Shown: positions 25,371-35,097, counted from the first letter of the stretch. The stretch: 48,901 bases of DNA from Actinomycetota bacterium (GCA_028717265.1 JAQUOE010000009.1:1-48901); one strand, 5' to 3'. The notes: generated by a model not told the origin, from the sequence alone. Program-made: numbers and translations.

Positions 25371-26549
25371 ATGGAAAAAAGAATCAATGTCAGACGATAT
25401 AATTTTTTAAAAGTTGATATAGAATATTATTTTCTATTTATTCTGACTTTAATACTGTCGATAATCGGACTCATTATGATATCAAGTTCTTCTACCTCGA
25501 TAGGCGAGAGATACTTTAACGATCCCTACTGGTTTATAAGAAGACAGATAATATGGTGGGTAATTTCTTTTATTTTTTTTATCATAACTTCGAGGATAAA
25601 CTATCATCATTATAGAAAATTATCCAACTATATAATGCTTATATCGATAGCGTTGCTTGCTCTGGTCTTTATACCGGGTTTTGGAATCGTGATCAATGGA
25701 TACAGAAGATGGTTGAATTTCTGGTTCTTCAGCATTCAGCCTTCCGAATTTGTGAAGATAGCTCTGCTTATTATGTTTTGTGATAATCTCGATCGGAGAT
25801 ATAAGGATAATAAACTTATTAAAAATATAATTTTCCCATCATTTCTGGCATTATGCGTGGTTGCTGTTCTGATATTCCTGGAACCTGATCTGGGTACGGT
25901 GGTGGTCATAGGATTAATAATATTTATAGTTTTATATGCAGGGGGAGTAAGCTTTAAACATTTTTTTGGTCTTGGATTTATTGGATTGACTGTGACATTA
26001 GCATATTTATTTTCAGAAGATTATCAAAGGCAGAGGCTTTTCGCCTTTATCAGCAGGATAATCGGACTCTTGAATGGAAAAGGTGAAATAGGAGAGGTCA
26101 ATTTTCAGATCTCTCAGTCTCTGATTGCTCTGGGTTCGGGAAACCTGACCGGATTAGGTCTTGGAAATAGTATACAGAAGTATTCCTATCTTCCGGAAGC
26201 ACATACAGATTTCATCTTTGCGATTATAGGTGAAGAATTGGGACTGGTAGGTACCATTCTTGTAGTCATTCTATTTGTTCTATTCATGGTTTTTGGAATC
26301 AGAGTCTGTATGAAAGCAAAAGATTATTTTGGCAGAGTAATGGCAGTCGGTCTTACAAGTATTATAATAATCCCTGCGCTGATCAATATTTCCGTGGTAA
26401 TCGGACTACTTCCAATAACCGGCCTGACGCTTCCTTTTATCAGTTCCGGAGGGTCATCACTTCTTGTCAGTATGATAACAGCCGGTATGCTTTTAAATAT
26501 ATCAAGACAAAATTCATTACCTCAAAAGAATCCGGAATTATCGGAATAA
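25371..26549 (+). CDS. ftsW: Septal SEDS glycosyltransferase FtsW
   Basis: A 392-residue polytopic protein of the SEDS family that polymerises septal glycan from lipid II, working with the FtsI-type transpeptidase encoded upstream. About ten membrane helices are present. Family blocks include MISSSSTSIGERYFNDPYWF in the first external loop, GYRRWLNFWFFSIQPSEFVK, LEPDLGTVVVIGLI with the conserved Asp, and LPEAHTDFIFAIIGEELGL. PITGLTLPFISSGGSSL is the C-terminal signature. Position between murD and murG is the classical one for ftsW rather than rodA. Confidence 0.94.
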   Translation: MEKRINVRRYNFLKVDIEYYFLFILTLILSIIGLIMISSSSTSIGERYFNDPYWFIRRQIIWWVISFIFFIITSRINYHHYRKLSNYIMLISIALLALVFIPGFGIVINGYRRWLNFWFFSIQPSEFVKIALLIMFCDNLDRRYKDNKLIKNIIFPSFLALCVVAVLIFLEPDLGTVVVIGLIIFIVLYAGGVSFKHFFGLGFIGLTVTLAYLFSEDYQRQRLFAFISRIIGLLNGKGEIGEVNFQISQSLIALGSGNLTGLGLGNSIQKYSYLPEAHTDFIFAIIGEELGLVGTILVVILFVLFMVFGIRVCMKAKDYFGRVMAVGLTSIIIIPALINISVVIGLLPITGLTLPFISSGGSSLLVSMITAGMLLNISRQNSLPQKNPELSE

Positions 26550-26588
26550 TTTAAATAAGATAATCTGAAATCTAAGCGATAGGGTCAT

Positions 26589-27719
26589 ATGAGAAAAAAA
26601 ATATTAATATGCGGCGGAGGAACCGGAGGGCATCTTTATCCGGCCATGGCAATAATAGAATATATAAAAGACAATTATCCTTTATGCGAGCTTTTTTTCA
26701 TAGGGTCCGATAAAGGATTGGGAAAAGAATTGATACCGGCATTTAATATAAACTATAAAAACATAAAATCCAGCGGTTTGATTCTCAGCGGAAATATATT
26801 TAGAAAATTCCTAAACATAGTGAAATTTTTATACTGGTTTACTTCAGGTTTTTTTCAATCATTAAAGATAGTGTTGAGGTTTAAACCTGATATAATACTG
26901 GGTATGGGTGGTTATATTTGTGCCCCGGTCCTTGCAGCAGGTATTTTTAATTTTAAAAAGATAGCTCTGCATGAACAAAATTATATTCCCGGAAGGCTGA
27001 ATAAATTATTTTCCAGATTTTCAAAATATATTTTTATTAGTTTTGAAGATACGGCCAGATATTTTAAAGTAAAAAAAGGCAGGGTGGTTTTTACCGGAAA
27101 TCCACTAAGAAAAGCGATAAGACAATCGGGTAAAATAAAATCGGAATTCAAGAAATGGGGCCTTGAAGAAGGTAGATTCACAGTAGTCGCGTTTGGCGGA
27201 AGTCTGGGTGCCGAAAAAATAAATAATACTGTTATGGATCTTTACAATCATTTTAGAAATAAAGATGAGATCCAGATATTGCTTATTTGCGGCAGCCGTT
27301 TCTACGGTAAACTTGTCGGTAGCAAAAATAAATTTTTCAAATCCCGGGATAAGTTGGTTTTAAATATTTTCCCATATATACATGAAATGCAGGAAATATA
27401 TAGAATTTCGGATTTGATAATTTCAAGAGCGGGCGCAAATACTGTATCGGAATTAATTGAATATAACATACCCTCGATACTTGTTCCTTATCCGGATGCA
27501 GTTGCCAATCATCAATTCTATAATGCGGTTTTTCTGGCAAAAAGAGGTAAAGCAATTCTAATCGAAGACAGGGACCTTGACAGTGGAAAAATAGCTGAAG
27601 TTATAGAATCGCTTATGAGGGATAACCATAAAAAATATAAGAATATGAAAAATATAGAAATAAAGGACAGGTATATAAATAGTGCACAGATTATCACTTC
27701 AAAACTGATGGAGAACTAA
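26589..27719 (+). CDS. murG: UDP-GlcNAc:lipid I N-acetylglucosaminyltransferase
   Basis: A 376-residue GT28 glycosyltransferase that turns lipid I into lipid II on the inner face of the membrane. The first G-loop is GGGTGGHLYP at 9-18, the second is MGGYICAPVLAAG. HEQNYIPGRLNKLFSRF is the lipid-facing block. The C-terminal donor domain has AFGGSLGAEKINNTV and then ISRAGANTVSELIEYNIPSI, followed by LVPYPDAVANHQ. Length is normal. The gene precedes murC with two bases between them. Confidence 0.95.
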   Translation: MRKKILICGGGTGGHLYPAMAIIEYIKDNYPLCELFFIGSDKGLGKELIPAFNINYKNIKSSGLILSGNIFRKFLNIVKFLYWFTSGFFQSLKIVLRFKPDIILGMGGYICAPVLAAGIFNFKKIALHEQNYIPGRLNKLFSRFSKYIFISFEDTARYFKVKKGRVVFTGNPLRKAIRQSGKIKSEFKKWGLEEGRFTVVAFGGSLGAEKINNTVMDLYNHFRNKDEIQILLICGSRFYGKLVGSKNKFFKSRDKLVLNIFPYIHEMQEIYRISDLIISRAGANTVSELIEYNIPSILVPYPDAVANHQFYNAVFLAKRGKAILIEDRDLDSGKIAEVIESLMRDNHKKYKNMKNIEIKDRYINSAQIITSKLMEN

Positions 27720-27721
27720 AG

Positions 27722-29122
27722 TTGAAAAATAATTATGATGTTTTAAAAAAGAGCAAAAGATGCTTTCTTATCGGGATAGGCGGAGCAGGGATGAGCGCAA
27801 TAGCCCACGTACTGCATTGTATGGGATTTAAGGTTTCAGGTTCGGATATAAAGGAATCCCACTATACGAGTGTTCTAAAAAATGAAGGCATTAAAGTCTT
27901 TATTGGTCACAACCAAAAAAATATCGAAAGTGCCGATACAGTTATTTATTCTACAGCGATACCTGAAAATAATGTGGAAATGAGAGCTGCGGTTAATAAA
28001 AAAATTCCCCTGCTTGCCCGATCCGATGTATTGGCCTGGATCTTGAACAGCAGGAAAGGCATTGCAATTTCAGGAACCCACGGTAAGACTACCACAACTT
28101 CTATGATTTCTCTGATATTCAGGGGACTGGATCTGGATCCAATTATAATGGTTGGAGGAGAGTTAAATGAATTGGGATCAAATGCAAGACATGGGAAGGG
28201 TGAATACGTGGTAGCGGAAGCATGTGAAAGCGATGGATCCTTTTTAAAATACAAGCCTTTTATAAGTGTGGTAACCAATATAGAGGGAGATCATTTTGAT
28301 TTCTATAAAGATATTGATGAAATAAAACAGAGCTTTCTAAAATTCATAACCAATACCATATCCGGAGGTATGGTAATTCTTAATGGTGACGAAGAATATC
28401 TGAAGGATTTCTTCAAATCCGATGATAAAAAAATCATATATTATGGGATCAATCCTGAAAATCATATTTATGCCGAAAATATAAAATTTTCCAATCTTAC
28501 TTCCTCTTATACCCTTGTTATCCGTGATAAAGAGAAAGATAAAAAATCCGGGAAGATAAAAGTAAAGCTAAACGTACCGGGTCTGCATAACATAAAGAAC
28601 AGCCTGGCAGCATTTGCGGTATGTTATGGTATGGGTCTTGATATGGAAAAAGCTTCCGATATACTTAAGTTTTTTACCGGAGTAAAGAGGAGATTTGAAA
28701 AAAGAGGAGAAAAAAAAGGTGCCGTTATTTTTGACGATTACGCACATCATCCTTCTGAAGTAAAAGCAACGCTGGAAGCTGCCATGCAGGAAAAGAATAA
28801 AAGAATAATCATAGTTTTTCAGCCGCATAGATATTCCAGGCTGGCTAATTTAAAGGATAAATTCAACGGTTGTTTCGATACAGGCGATATCCTTATAATT
28901 ACCGATGTCTATGGTTCGGGAGAACAGCCAATACCGGGTATTACCGGTAAAACTTTGATTGACACTCTGTTAGATAATGGTTTTAGAAAAAAAATAATCT
29001 ATATTCCAAAATTGCAGGATGTAACCGAATATCTGGAAATCAATATGAAGCAGGATGATATGATACTGTTAATGGGAGCAGGAGATATTACCAGGGTCAC
29101 AGACGAGATATTAAAAATTTAA
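27722..29122 (+). CDS. murC: UDP-N-acetylmuramate:L-alanine ligase
   Basis: A 466-residue Mur ligase adding the first stem-peptide residue, L-Ala. The start is TTG, preceded by GGAG eight bases upstream inside the murG end. No in-frame ATG lies before the Rossmann motif GIGGAGMSAIAHVLH, which begins only 17 residues in, so TTG is well supported. The P-loop is GTHGKTTTTSMI, and ACESDGSFLKYKP and NIEGDHFDFY follow. FDDYAHHPSEVKATLEAA and VFQPHRYSRLANL are diagnostic of MurC. VYGSGEQPIPGITGKTL is also typical. Confidence 0.95.
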   Translation: MKNNYDVLKKSKRCFLIGIGGAGMSAIAHVLHCMGFKVSGSDIKESHYTSVLKNEGIKVFIGHNQKNIESADTVIYSTAIPENNVEMRAAVNKKIPLLARSDVLAWILNSRKGIAISGTHGKTTTTSMISLIFRGLDLDPIIMVGGELNELGSNARHGKGEYVVAEACESDGSFLKYKPFISVVTNIEGDHFDFYKDIDEIKQSFLKFITNTISGGMVILNGDEEYLKDFFKSDDKKIIYYGINPENHIYAENIKFSNLTSSYTLVIRDKEKDKKSGKIKVKLNVPGLHNIKNSLAAFAVCYGMGLDMEKASDILKFFTGVKRRFEKRGEKKGAVIFDDYAHHPSEVKATLEAAMQEKNKRIIIVFQPHRYSRLANLKDKFNGCFDTGDILIITDVYGSGEQPIPGITGKTLIDTLLDNGFRKKIIYIPKLQDVTEYLEINMKQDDMILLMGAGDITRVTDEILKI

Positions 29123-29137
29123 TTATGATATATTAAT

Positions 29138-30073
29138 ATGAAAGTGGAAATACTGACCAGAGAAGAAATCAAGAGAGCAGTAAAGTGTACTTCGCTTGAT
29201 AATATCGTTTTTGATGCGGATATATCGGTCTTGACTTCAATCAAGACCGGCGGAAAAGCACTGTGTTGTTTTGCTGCGGATAGAATGGAAGATTTAAAAA
29301 AAATTATAGATACCTGTATAAAAAATAAAATTAAGTTTATAGTAGTGGGAGATGGTACAAACATTATATTTAACGATGAATATAATGATATTGTGATCAT
29401 AAGACTCGGAAAGGATTTTGATTTTCTGAGATTTGCGGATGGAGATAAAATCATTGCCGGGGCGGCTTATAACCTTTCGAAATTCGTGAATAGTTCAGCG
29501 GAAAGAGGATATGATTTTTCGGACCTCTCCGGCATACCCGGTACAATTGGCGGCAGTGTAATGGGCAATAGCGGAAGCAAAAATACGGGAATCTGCAATT
29601 TTATAGAGAGTATAAGCTATATATCAAATAATGACGGAATTATCATGGAAAAATCCAGTGTTCTGAAAAACAGTGATTTCAATTACCGTCATTTCTATAT
29701 TCCGGATCTGGCGGTACTTACAGGGGTAGTTTTAAAAACCAGGAAATCCGATAGAAATAATATTTTAATAAAAATAAAAGAGAGAATAAAAAATAAAAAA
29801 TTAACGCAACCGGTAAATGCAAAAAGCGCCGGCTGTTTTTTTAGGAACCCTATTTACGGTTCCGGATCGGCCGGAGAATTGATAGAGGCATGCGGTTTAA
29901 AGGGTTTTATTTATGGCGGATCCAGGATATCGAGCAAGCACGCAAATTATATCGAAAATTTTGACAATGCCACATCGAAAGACATATTCATCCTCTCTAA
30001 AATAGCAAAGAGTATGGTTATGGAAAAGTTTGGAATAAAATTAGAATATGAAGTGAAGCTAATCGGATTTTAA
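29138..30073 (+). CDS. murB: UDP-N-acetylenolpyruvoylglucosamine reductase
   Basis: A 311-residue FAD-dependent reductase that makes UDP-MurNAc. The FAD-binding part has TSIKTGGKALCCFAADRMED, then VVGDGTNIIFNDE and FSDLSGIPGTIGGSVMGNSG. In the C-terminal domain SAGCFFRNPI is the block that holds the proton donor. A Cys stands where Ser is found in E. coli, as in a number of Gram-positive homologues. SSKHANYIENFDNATSKDI is the last block. It is a short type IIb form. The Shine-Dalgarno is poor. The gene is 15 bases after murC and one base before ddl. Confidence 0.94.
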   Translation: MKVEILTREEIKRAVKCTSLDNIVFDADISVLTSIKTGGKALCCFAADRMEDLKKIIDTCIKNKIKFIVVGDGTNIIFNDEYNDIVIIRLGKDFDFLRFADGDKIIAGAAYNLSKFVNSSAERGYDFSDLSGIPGTIGGSVMGNSGSKNTGICNFIESISYISNNDGIIMEKSSVLKNSDFNYRHFYIPDLAVLTGVVLKTRKSDRNNILIKIKERIKNKKLTQPVNAKSAGCFFRNPIYGSGSAGELIEACGLKGFIYGGSRISSKHANYIENFDNATSKDIFILSKIAKSMVMEKFGIKLEYEVKLIGF

Positions 30074-30074
30074 T

Positions 30075-31052
30075 ATGGCTGACTTATTAAAAAAATTTCA
30101 GGATCCCGAAATCAGAAAAAAGAAAAAATCGTTAAGAATCGGAGTGATAGCAGGTGGAATTTCCTCTGAAAGAGAAATATCACTTCTAACCGGAGAAAAT
30201 ATTTACAGGTCGCTTTTGAAATCAGGATATAATACTACTTTCATAGACTTAAAAAATGATTTCTATAATGACTTAAAAAAGATAAATCTGGCATTCCTGG
30301 CTCTTCATGGAAGATACGGCGAAGATGGTACGGTCCAGGGACTGATGGAAATCATGAAAATTCCATATACAGGTTCGGGTGTGCTGGGCAGCGCTATTGC
30401 AATCAATAAGGTACTCACAAAGAGGATCTTAGAATATGAAGGCATACTTACTCCTCAATACGCCACTCTGGATGCAGGTAACAAAAAAAATTCGTCGAAA
30501 ACAGGTCTATTTTTAGGTAGAAAACTTTCTTATCCGGTAATAGTCAAACCGAATAGCGAAGGTTCAACTATAGGAGTCAAAATTGCGGGAAGTGACGAAC
30601 AATTGGAACATGCCATTGAAGATGCATCAAAATATGATGAAAAAATTTTAATTGAAGAATATATAAAGGGCCGTGAATTGACAGTAAGTGTCATAGGTAA
30701 GGATCCGGTTGCACTTCCGATAATTGAAATAAAACCCAGAAGCGGTTTCTATGATTATGAGGCAAAATATACAAAGGGAATGACGGAATATGTAGTTCCT
30801 GCGGAACTCTCCAGTGAATTAACCCGTCATATATCGGAAACAGCAGTAAAATGCCATAAAGTACTCGAGTGCAGCGGGATATCGAGGGCTGACTTTATTC
30901 TGGACGGAAAAAACAATGCTTATTTTTTTGAATTAAACACAATGCCCGGCATGACTGCTACAAGCCTGGTTCCTAAAGCAGCCGAAGCTGCAGGAATTAA
31001 TTTTGATCTATTAGTGGAGATAATATTGGATCTGGCAAGTTTGAAAGTATAG
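30075..31052 (+). CDS. ddl: D-alanine:D-alanine ligase
   Basis: A 325-residue ATP-grasp enzyme that makes D-Ala-D-Ala for MurF. The N-terminal domain has IGVIAGGISSEREISLLTGE, then LALHGRYGEDGTVQGLMEI and PYTGSGVLGSAIAINKVLTK. The ATP-grasp part has VVKPNSEGSTIGV-like VIVKPNSEGSTIGVKIA, followed by LIEEYIKGRELTVSVIG. FFELNTMPGMTATSLVPKAA holds the magnesium ligands and the omega-loop. All key residues look intact. It follows murB by one base. The ftsQ frame begins within its last 50 bases. Confidence 0.95.
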   Translation: MADLLKKFQDPEIRKKKKSLRIGVIAGGISSEREISLLTGENIYRSLLKSGYNTTFIDLKNDFYNDLKKINLAFLALHGRYGEDGTVQGLMEIMKIPYTGSGVLGSAIAINKVLTKRILEYEGILTPQYATLDAGNKKNSSKTGLFLGRKLSYPVIVKPNSEGSTIGVKIAGSDEQLEHAIEDASKYDEKILIEEYIKGRELTVSVIGKDPVALPIIEIKPRSGFYDYEAKYTKGMTEYVVPAELSSELTRHISETAVKCHKVLECSGISRADFILDGKNNAYFFELNTMPGMTATSLVPKAAEAAGINFDLLVEIILDLASLKV

Positions 31053-31066
31053 TTTCAGGTGATAAA

Positions 31067-31837
31067 ATTAAAAATAATGAAAATATCATACTGACAAGAA
31101 AAAGAAAGATTCTCAGAAGAAGAATCTGGAGTTTTATTAAATTACTGCTTATTGTTATATTTTTTGCATCAGCGGTCTGGGGATTGAATTTTTTTTATAA
31201 CAGCGAATATTTTAAAGTAAAAAATATAGACATAGAAGAGAATACACATTACAAGAATGAAGAAATACTGGATCTGATACCCGAAGTAATAGGGGCCAAT
31301 ATATTTGAAATCAATAAGAAAACAATTGAAGAGACAATAACGGGAGGATTGACCTGGGTAAAAGAAGCGGAACTCAGAAAAATTTTTCCTGACAGGGTAA
31401 TAGTAAAACTGACCGAGAGAAAACCTGAACTTATAATAGTGTATAAGAACGATTATTTCCTTATGGATGGCGAAGGAGTGATTCTGGACAGGATAACAGA
31501 AAAAAATCTGAATAGTTACAAAGATTTACTTCTGATAAAAAATGCAGTCAGTTATAATATCAATGTAGGAGAAAAAATTGCAAAAAAGAACGCATTGAGC
31601 TGTATAGATATTTATAAAGCCTTTGACATCGAAATGAAAAATATAATAAACGAGGCAAGGCTTGAAGATAATATATCAGGAGACATTGTATTTGAAACAA
31701 CAGATGGAAAAGAAATAATTTTTGGTGACAGCAGTAATACGGTTAAAAAAATAGAAATACTAAAAAAGATATTAGAGGAAGAAATGGATTATAATGTAAT
31801 TGATATAAGAAGTCCGGAAAGTCCTGTATTAAGATAA
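31067..31837 (+). CDS. ftsQ: Cell division protein FtsQ/DivIB, probable ATT start
   Basis: A bitopic protein with an N-terminal cytoplasmic Lys/Arg-rich tail, a membrane helix (IWSFIKLLLIVIFFASAVWG), and a POTRA domain beginning YFKVKNIDIEENTHYKNEE. DRVIVKLTERKPELIIVYK and LMDGEGVILDRI are the conserved following strands. The frame is closed upstream at 31004-31006. Between that stop and the TTG at 31184 it contains no ATG, GTG or TTG, and that TTG is inside the membrane helix. AGGTGAT stands three bases before an ATT codon at 31067, the same site and spacing as used for ftsZ nearby. ATT initiation is known for infC in Escherichia coli. I therefore give 256 residues. A CTG at 31091 lacks any ribosome site. 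A single-base sequencing error is the alternative. Confidence 0.8.
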   Translation: MKNNENIILTRKRKILRRRIWSFIKLLLIVIFFASAVWGLNFFYNSEYFKVKNIDIEENTHYKNEEILDLIPEVIGANIFEINKKTIEETITGGLTWVKEAELRKIFPDRVIVKLTERKPELIIVYKNDYFLMDGEGVILDRITEKNLNSYKDLLLIKNAVSYNINVGEKIAKKNALSCIDIYKAFDIEMKNIINEARLEDNISGDIVFETTDGKEIIFGDSSNTVKKIEILKKILEEEMDYNVIDIRSPESPVLR

Positions 31838-31853
31838 GATAGCGGAGGTCCAA

Positions 31854-33107
31854 TTGTCGGCAAATGAAGAATACATCGCAGGTATTGATATAGGAACTAC
31901 TAAAATCACCACTTTGATCGGAAAGGTAGAAAAAAACAATATACTAAAAATAAAAGGTTATGGGATTTCCCATTCCAATGGCATAAAGAAGGGTCTTATT
32001 GTAGATATTAATGAAGCGACAAAGTCCATACTTCATTCGATAGAAATGGCAGAAAGAACCACAAAGGTATTTGTTGATAGCGCCTATATAGGGGTAACGG
32101 GAAAGCATATTTCTTTTATTAGTAACTGGTGCGATGTAAACATCAATTCACCTAATAATATAATAAGAAAAGCAGATGTAGATAGACTTATTTCGACAGC
32201 AAATAAAGTGAACCTGTCTTCTCAATATGAGATTATACACACTCTGATCAAACAATTTGTCATCGATGAGGAAAAAGGCATTATAGATCCGATAGGTTTA
32301 TCGGCAAATAAATTATCTGTCGAGCTTCTGGCTGTTTATGGAACGGCTTCTCTTATAAATAATGTAGTAAATAGTGTAAGGGCTGCTAAAGTTGAAGTAG
32401 AGGACATGATAATAGAGGCACTTGCCTCAAGCGAGGCAGTGCTGACTCCGGAAGAAAAAGAAAGTGGAGTGATACTCCTTGATATAGGAGGGGGAACGAC
32501 CGATGTGGCAATATATAAAGATAAGAAGATGGTATTTACATACTGCCTGCCTGTAGGAGGAGATTTGATAACGAATGATATTTCCATCGGCCTCAACATA
32601 ACACTTCCAAAAGCAGAAGAAATCAAAAGAAAATTTGCCAATGTAGACTACAATTTTTATGATACTTTAAACAAAGTAAATATAGGCGACATAAAGATAG
32701 ACAGTAATAAGACAACATTAAACATAAGATTGTATAATATAGTTAATTGCAGGGTAAAGGAAATGCTGGGTCTTGTTAAAGAAAAGGTTGAAGGTTATAG
32801 TTTCATACATGAAGTTCCCTGCGGACTGGTTATAACAGGAGGGTCATCTATGCTTAAAGGACTGGCTCCGCTTGCAAATTCTGTTTTTAATTTACCTGTG
32901 AGATTGGGAGTTCCATATGACACTGAAGGACCCCAGGAAGTAATAAGCGATCCTATCTATTCCACAGGAGTGGGTTTATTAAAATATGCCTATCAGATGA
33001 AGAATTACCGGACTCTGGACCAGATAGGGGAAAAGAAAGAGCAAAATACTTTTGCTAACAGATTTAAAGAGTTTATTTTAAAAATTTTAAAAAATGAAAG
33101 TAGGTGA
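31854..33107 (+). CDS. ftsA: Cell division actin-like protein FtsA
   Basis: A 417-residue actin-fold ATPase that ties FtsZ filaments to the membrane. It starts at TTG, four bases after GGAGGTCC, and gives the family N-terminus EEYIAGIDIGTTKITTLIG. The 1C subdomain starts with GYGISHSNGIKKGLIVDINE. ESGVILLDIGGGTTDVAIYK is the phosphate-2 block, and GLVITGGSSMLKGLAPLA the adenosine motif. The last 15 residues, FANRFKEFILKILKNE, form the expected amphipathic membrane-targeting helix. The stop overlaps the ribosome site of ftsZ, so the two are coupled. Confidence 0.95.
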   Translation: MSANEEYIAGIDIGTTKITTLIGKVEKNNILKIKGYGISHSNGIKKGLIVDINEATKSILHSIEMAERTTKVFVDSAYIGVTGKHISFISNWCDVNINSPNNIIRKADVDRLISTANKVNLSSQYEIIHTLIKQFVIDEEKGIIDPIGLSANKLSVELLAVYGTASLINNVVNSVRAAKVEVEDMIIEALASSEAVLTPEEKESGVILLDIGGGTTDVAIYKDKKMVFTYCLPVGGDLITNDISIGLNITLPKAEEIKRKFANVDYNFYDTLNKVNIGDIKIDSNKTTLNIRLYNIVNCRVKEMLGLVKEKVEGYSFIHEVPCGLVITGGSSMLKGLAPLANSVFNLPVRLGVPYDTEGPQEVISDPIYSTGVGLLKYAYQMKNYRTLDQIGEKKEQNTFANRFKEFILKILKNESR

Positions 33108-33112
33108 TAGCA

Positions 33113-34255
33113 GTGAGCATGGATTTTGATAAAAGCTATTACGCAGTCATAAGGGTAATAGGAGTAGGCGGAGGCGGCAATAATGCCATAAATAGGATGA
33201 TGGAAGATAATTTGAGCGGATGTGAATTCGTGGCGGTAAATACTGATGCCCAGGCTCTTATGATGTCAAGTGCCGACAGGAAGGTGCTGATAGGCGAAAG
33301 CGGACTGGGTGCAGGATCTAACCCTGAAATAGGAAGAGTGGCTGCAGAAAAATCCATAGAATCTATTAAAGAGGTTGTAAAAGATGCGGATATGATTTTT
33401 TTGACCATAGGCGAAGGCGGTGGGACGGGAACCGGTGCCGCTCCTATTATTGCTGCGGCTGCCAGAGAAGCGGGGTGCCTGACGATTGCGGTTGTAACAA
33501 AACCATTCACATTTGAAGGCAGAAAAAGGATGTGCCAGGCCGAAGAAGGAATCGACAATTTAAAAGACAAAGTCGATACTCTGATAATCATACCAAATGA
33601 CAGGCTGCTGGAGATTTCCGATGATAATACCACGCTTATTAATGCATTCAGGTTGGCAGATAATGTACTCCGGGCAGGTGTAAGAGGGGTCACTGATTTA
33701 ATAACTCTGCCCGGGCTTATTAATCTGGATTTCGCGGATGTAAAATCTATTATTAAAAATGCAGGGAATGCAATACTGGGGGACGGAACGGCATCAGGTG
33801 AAAGCAGGGCTATCAAAGCTGCCCAGAACGCGATCAACAGTCCCCTGATTGAAACTTCCATAGAAGGGGCAAATGGAATTCTGCTTAATATATCCGGCGG
33901 GCCGGATTTAAAACTTTTTGAAGTCAATCAGGCAGCGGAAATCATAAGGAATGCTTCGAGTCCAAATGCCAATATTATCTTTGGGGCGGTTATCGATGAA
34001 AGCATGAATGATAATGTAAAGGTCACTATCATTGCCACAGGATTCGAATCCCGGAAAGCTCCAAAAGCAAAACCGGATGAAAATCAGAAGAGGAAAAAGG
34101 AAGTAGAGAAGAAATTATTTGAATTTGAAAAAGAAATATTATCCGAAAAAAATAAAAAAGAAGATTTTAAAAAAATATCAGAAGATGACTTCAAATCTAT
34201 AGAAGATGACGATTATCTCGATATACCTACTTTCTTAAGAAAAAATAAAAAATAA
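33113..34255 (+). CDS. ftsZ: Cell division tubulin-like GTPase FtsZ
   Basis: A 380-residue GTPase that forms the division ring. I chose the GTG at 33113 because AGGTGAT ends four bases before it. A GTG at 33104 lies within that ribosome site, and an ATG at 33119 is also possible. VIGVGGGGNNAINRM is the first nucleotide loop, and the tubulin signature GGGTGTGAAP is at about 102-111. The synergy loop NLDFADVKSI is intact. A charged linker of about 50 residues, Lys/Glu-rich, leads to the C-terminal peptide LDIPTFLRK, which binds FtsA and SepF, both encoded here. Confidence 0.96.
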   Translation: MSMDFDKSYYAVIRVIGVGGGGNNAINRMMEDNLSGCEFVAVNTDAQALMMSSADRKVLIGESGLGAGSNPEIGRVAAEKSIESIKEVVKDADMIFLTIGEGGGTGTGAAPIIAAAAREAGCLTIAVVTKPFTFEGRKRMCQAEEGIDNLKDKVDTLIIIPNDRLLEISDDNTTLINAFRLADNVLRAGVRGVTDLITLPGLINLDFADVKSIIKNAGNAILGDGTASGESRAIKAAQNAINSPLIETSIEGANGILLNISGGPDLKLFEVNQAAEIIRNASSPNANIIFGAVIDESMNDNVKVTIIATGFESRKAPKAKPDENQKRKKEVEKKLFEFEKEILSEKNKKEDFKKISEDDFKSIEDDDYLDIPTFLRKNKK

Positions 34256-34265
34256 TCTATCTCAA

Positions 34266-35081
34266 ATGATTGGAAAGTTTGAAATGATAGATATGGAAAA
34301 TATATCGGCGCATAACCTCCCAGTATATTTATCGAATTATTTAAAAAATAATCATGGAATAATTTTTTGTTTTACAACCAGTAAAGGCGTACAGGATAAT
34401 GGCGAGTCTGATCCTTTTAATATCGATTACCATACCGGTGAGAGCGAGGAAAATGTCAGGAAGAACAGGGAAACGATTTTAAAGAAACTTGAACTGAAAA
34501 AAAATAGGAAAATATATTCGGCAAAACAGGTACACGGAACAAATATATTGAATATCAATAAAAATATGAAACTTGAATCGGACAATATTATGGAAGAAGC
34601 TGATTGCCTGATTACTGATTTGAAAAATATACCGATTATGGTAATGGGAGCGGACTGTAATCTGATACTGATGACAGATATAGACAACAAAGTGATTGCT
34701 GCCGTTCATGCAGGATGGAGAGGAACCTTGAAGGAACTGCCGGCAAAAGTAATCTCATATATGAAGATAAATTTCGGAAGTAAAAGCAAAGATATTTTTA
34801 TTGCTTTTGGTCCCAGTATAAGGAAATGCTGTTATAAAATCGATAGTAATATTCTAAAAAAATTTACGGATAAATTTGGTCTGGGAAGTTTTTTTGCAAG
34901 GAAAAACAATGATATTTACCTGGACCTTGTTGATCTAAATCGCATTCAGTTGGGAAAATCAGGGATAAGTGAAGAAAATATTTATGATTGTGGGAAGTGT
35001 ACTTATTGTAATGAGAATTTTTTTTCATACAGAAGAAACAAGGAAACCGGAAGACAGGCAGGAATAGCAATTATCAGGTAA
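34266..35081 (+). CDS. pgeF: PgeF/YfiH (LACC1-like) purine nucleoside enzyme, peptidoglycan editing factor
   Basis: A 271-residue protein of the YfiH family. Zinc and catalytic residues appear in QVHGTNIL, MGADCNLILM, AAVHAGWRGTL and FGPSIRKCCYKID. The last block is CTYCNENFFSYRRNKETGRQ. Family members act on purine nucleosides, with phosphorolysis and adenosine deamination. In E. coli YfiH also keeps L-Ser from being misused in place of L-Ala in cell-wall precursors. The place right after ftsZ is conserved in many Gram-positives. The start is ATG; the first 25 residues before LSNYLKNN are poorly conserved, so it may be slightly long. Confidence 0.9.
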   Translation: MIGKFEMIDMENISAHNLPVYLSNYLKNNHGIIFCFTTSKGVQDNGESDPFNIDYHTGESEENVRKNRETILKKLELKKNRKIYSAKQVHGTNILNINKNMKLESDNIMEEADCLITDLKNIPIMVMGADCNLILMTDIDNKVIAAVHAGWRGTLKELPAKVISYMKINFGSKSKDIFIAFGPSIRKCCYKIDSNILKKFTDKFGLGSFFARKNNDIYLDLVDLNRIQLGKSGISEENIYDCGKCTYCNENFFSYRRNKETGRQAGIAIIR

Positions 35082-35097
35082 TTGTAATTATTAAATT

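Noticed and set aside
31184-31837. TTG at 31184 as the ftsQ start
   Set aside because: It lies at the end of the membrane helix and would remove the tail and helix. It also has no ribosome site.
33139-33927. 262-residue frame antisense to ftsZ
   Set aside because: It is an exact shadow of ftsZ, Ser/Pro/Ile-rich without domains. ftsZ itself is certain.
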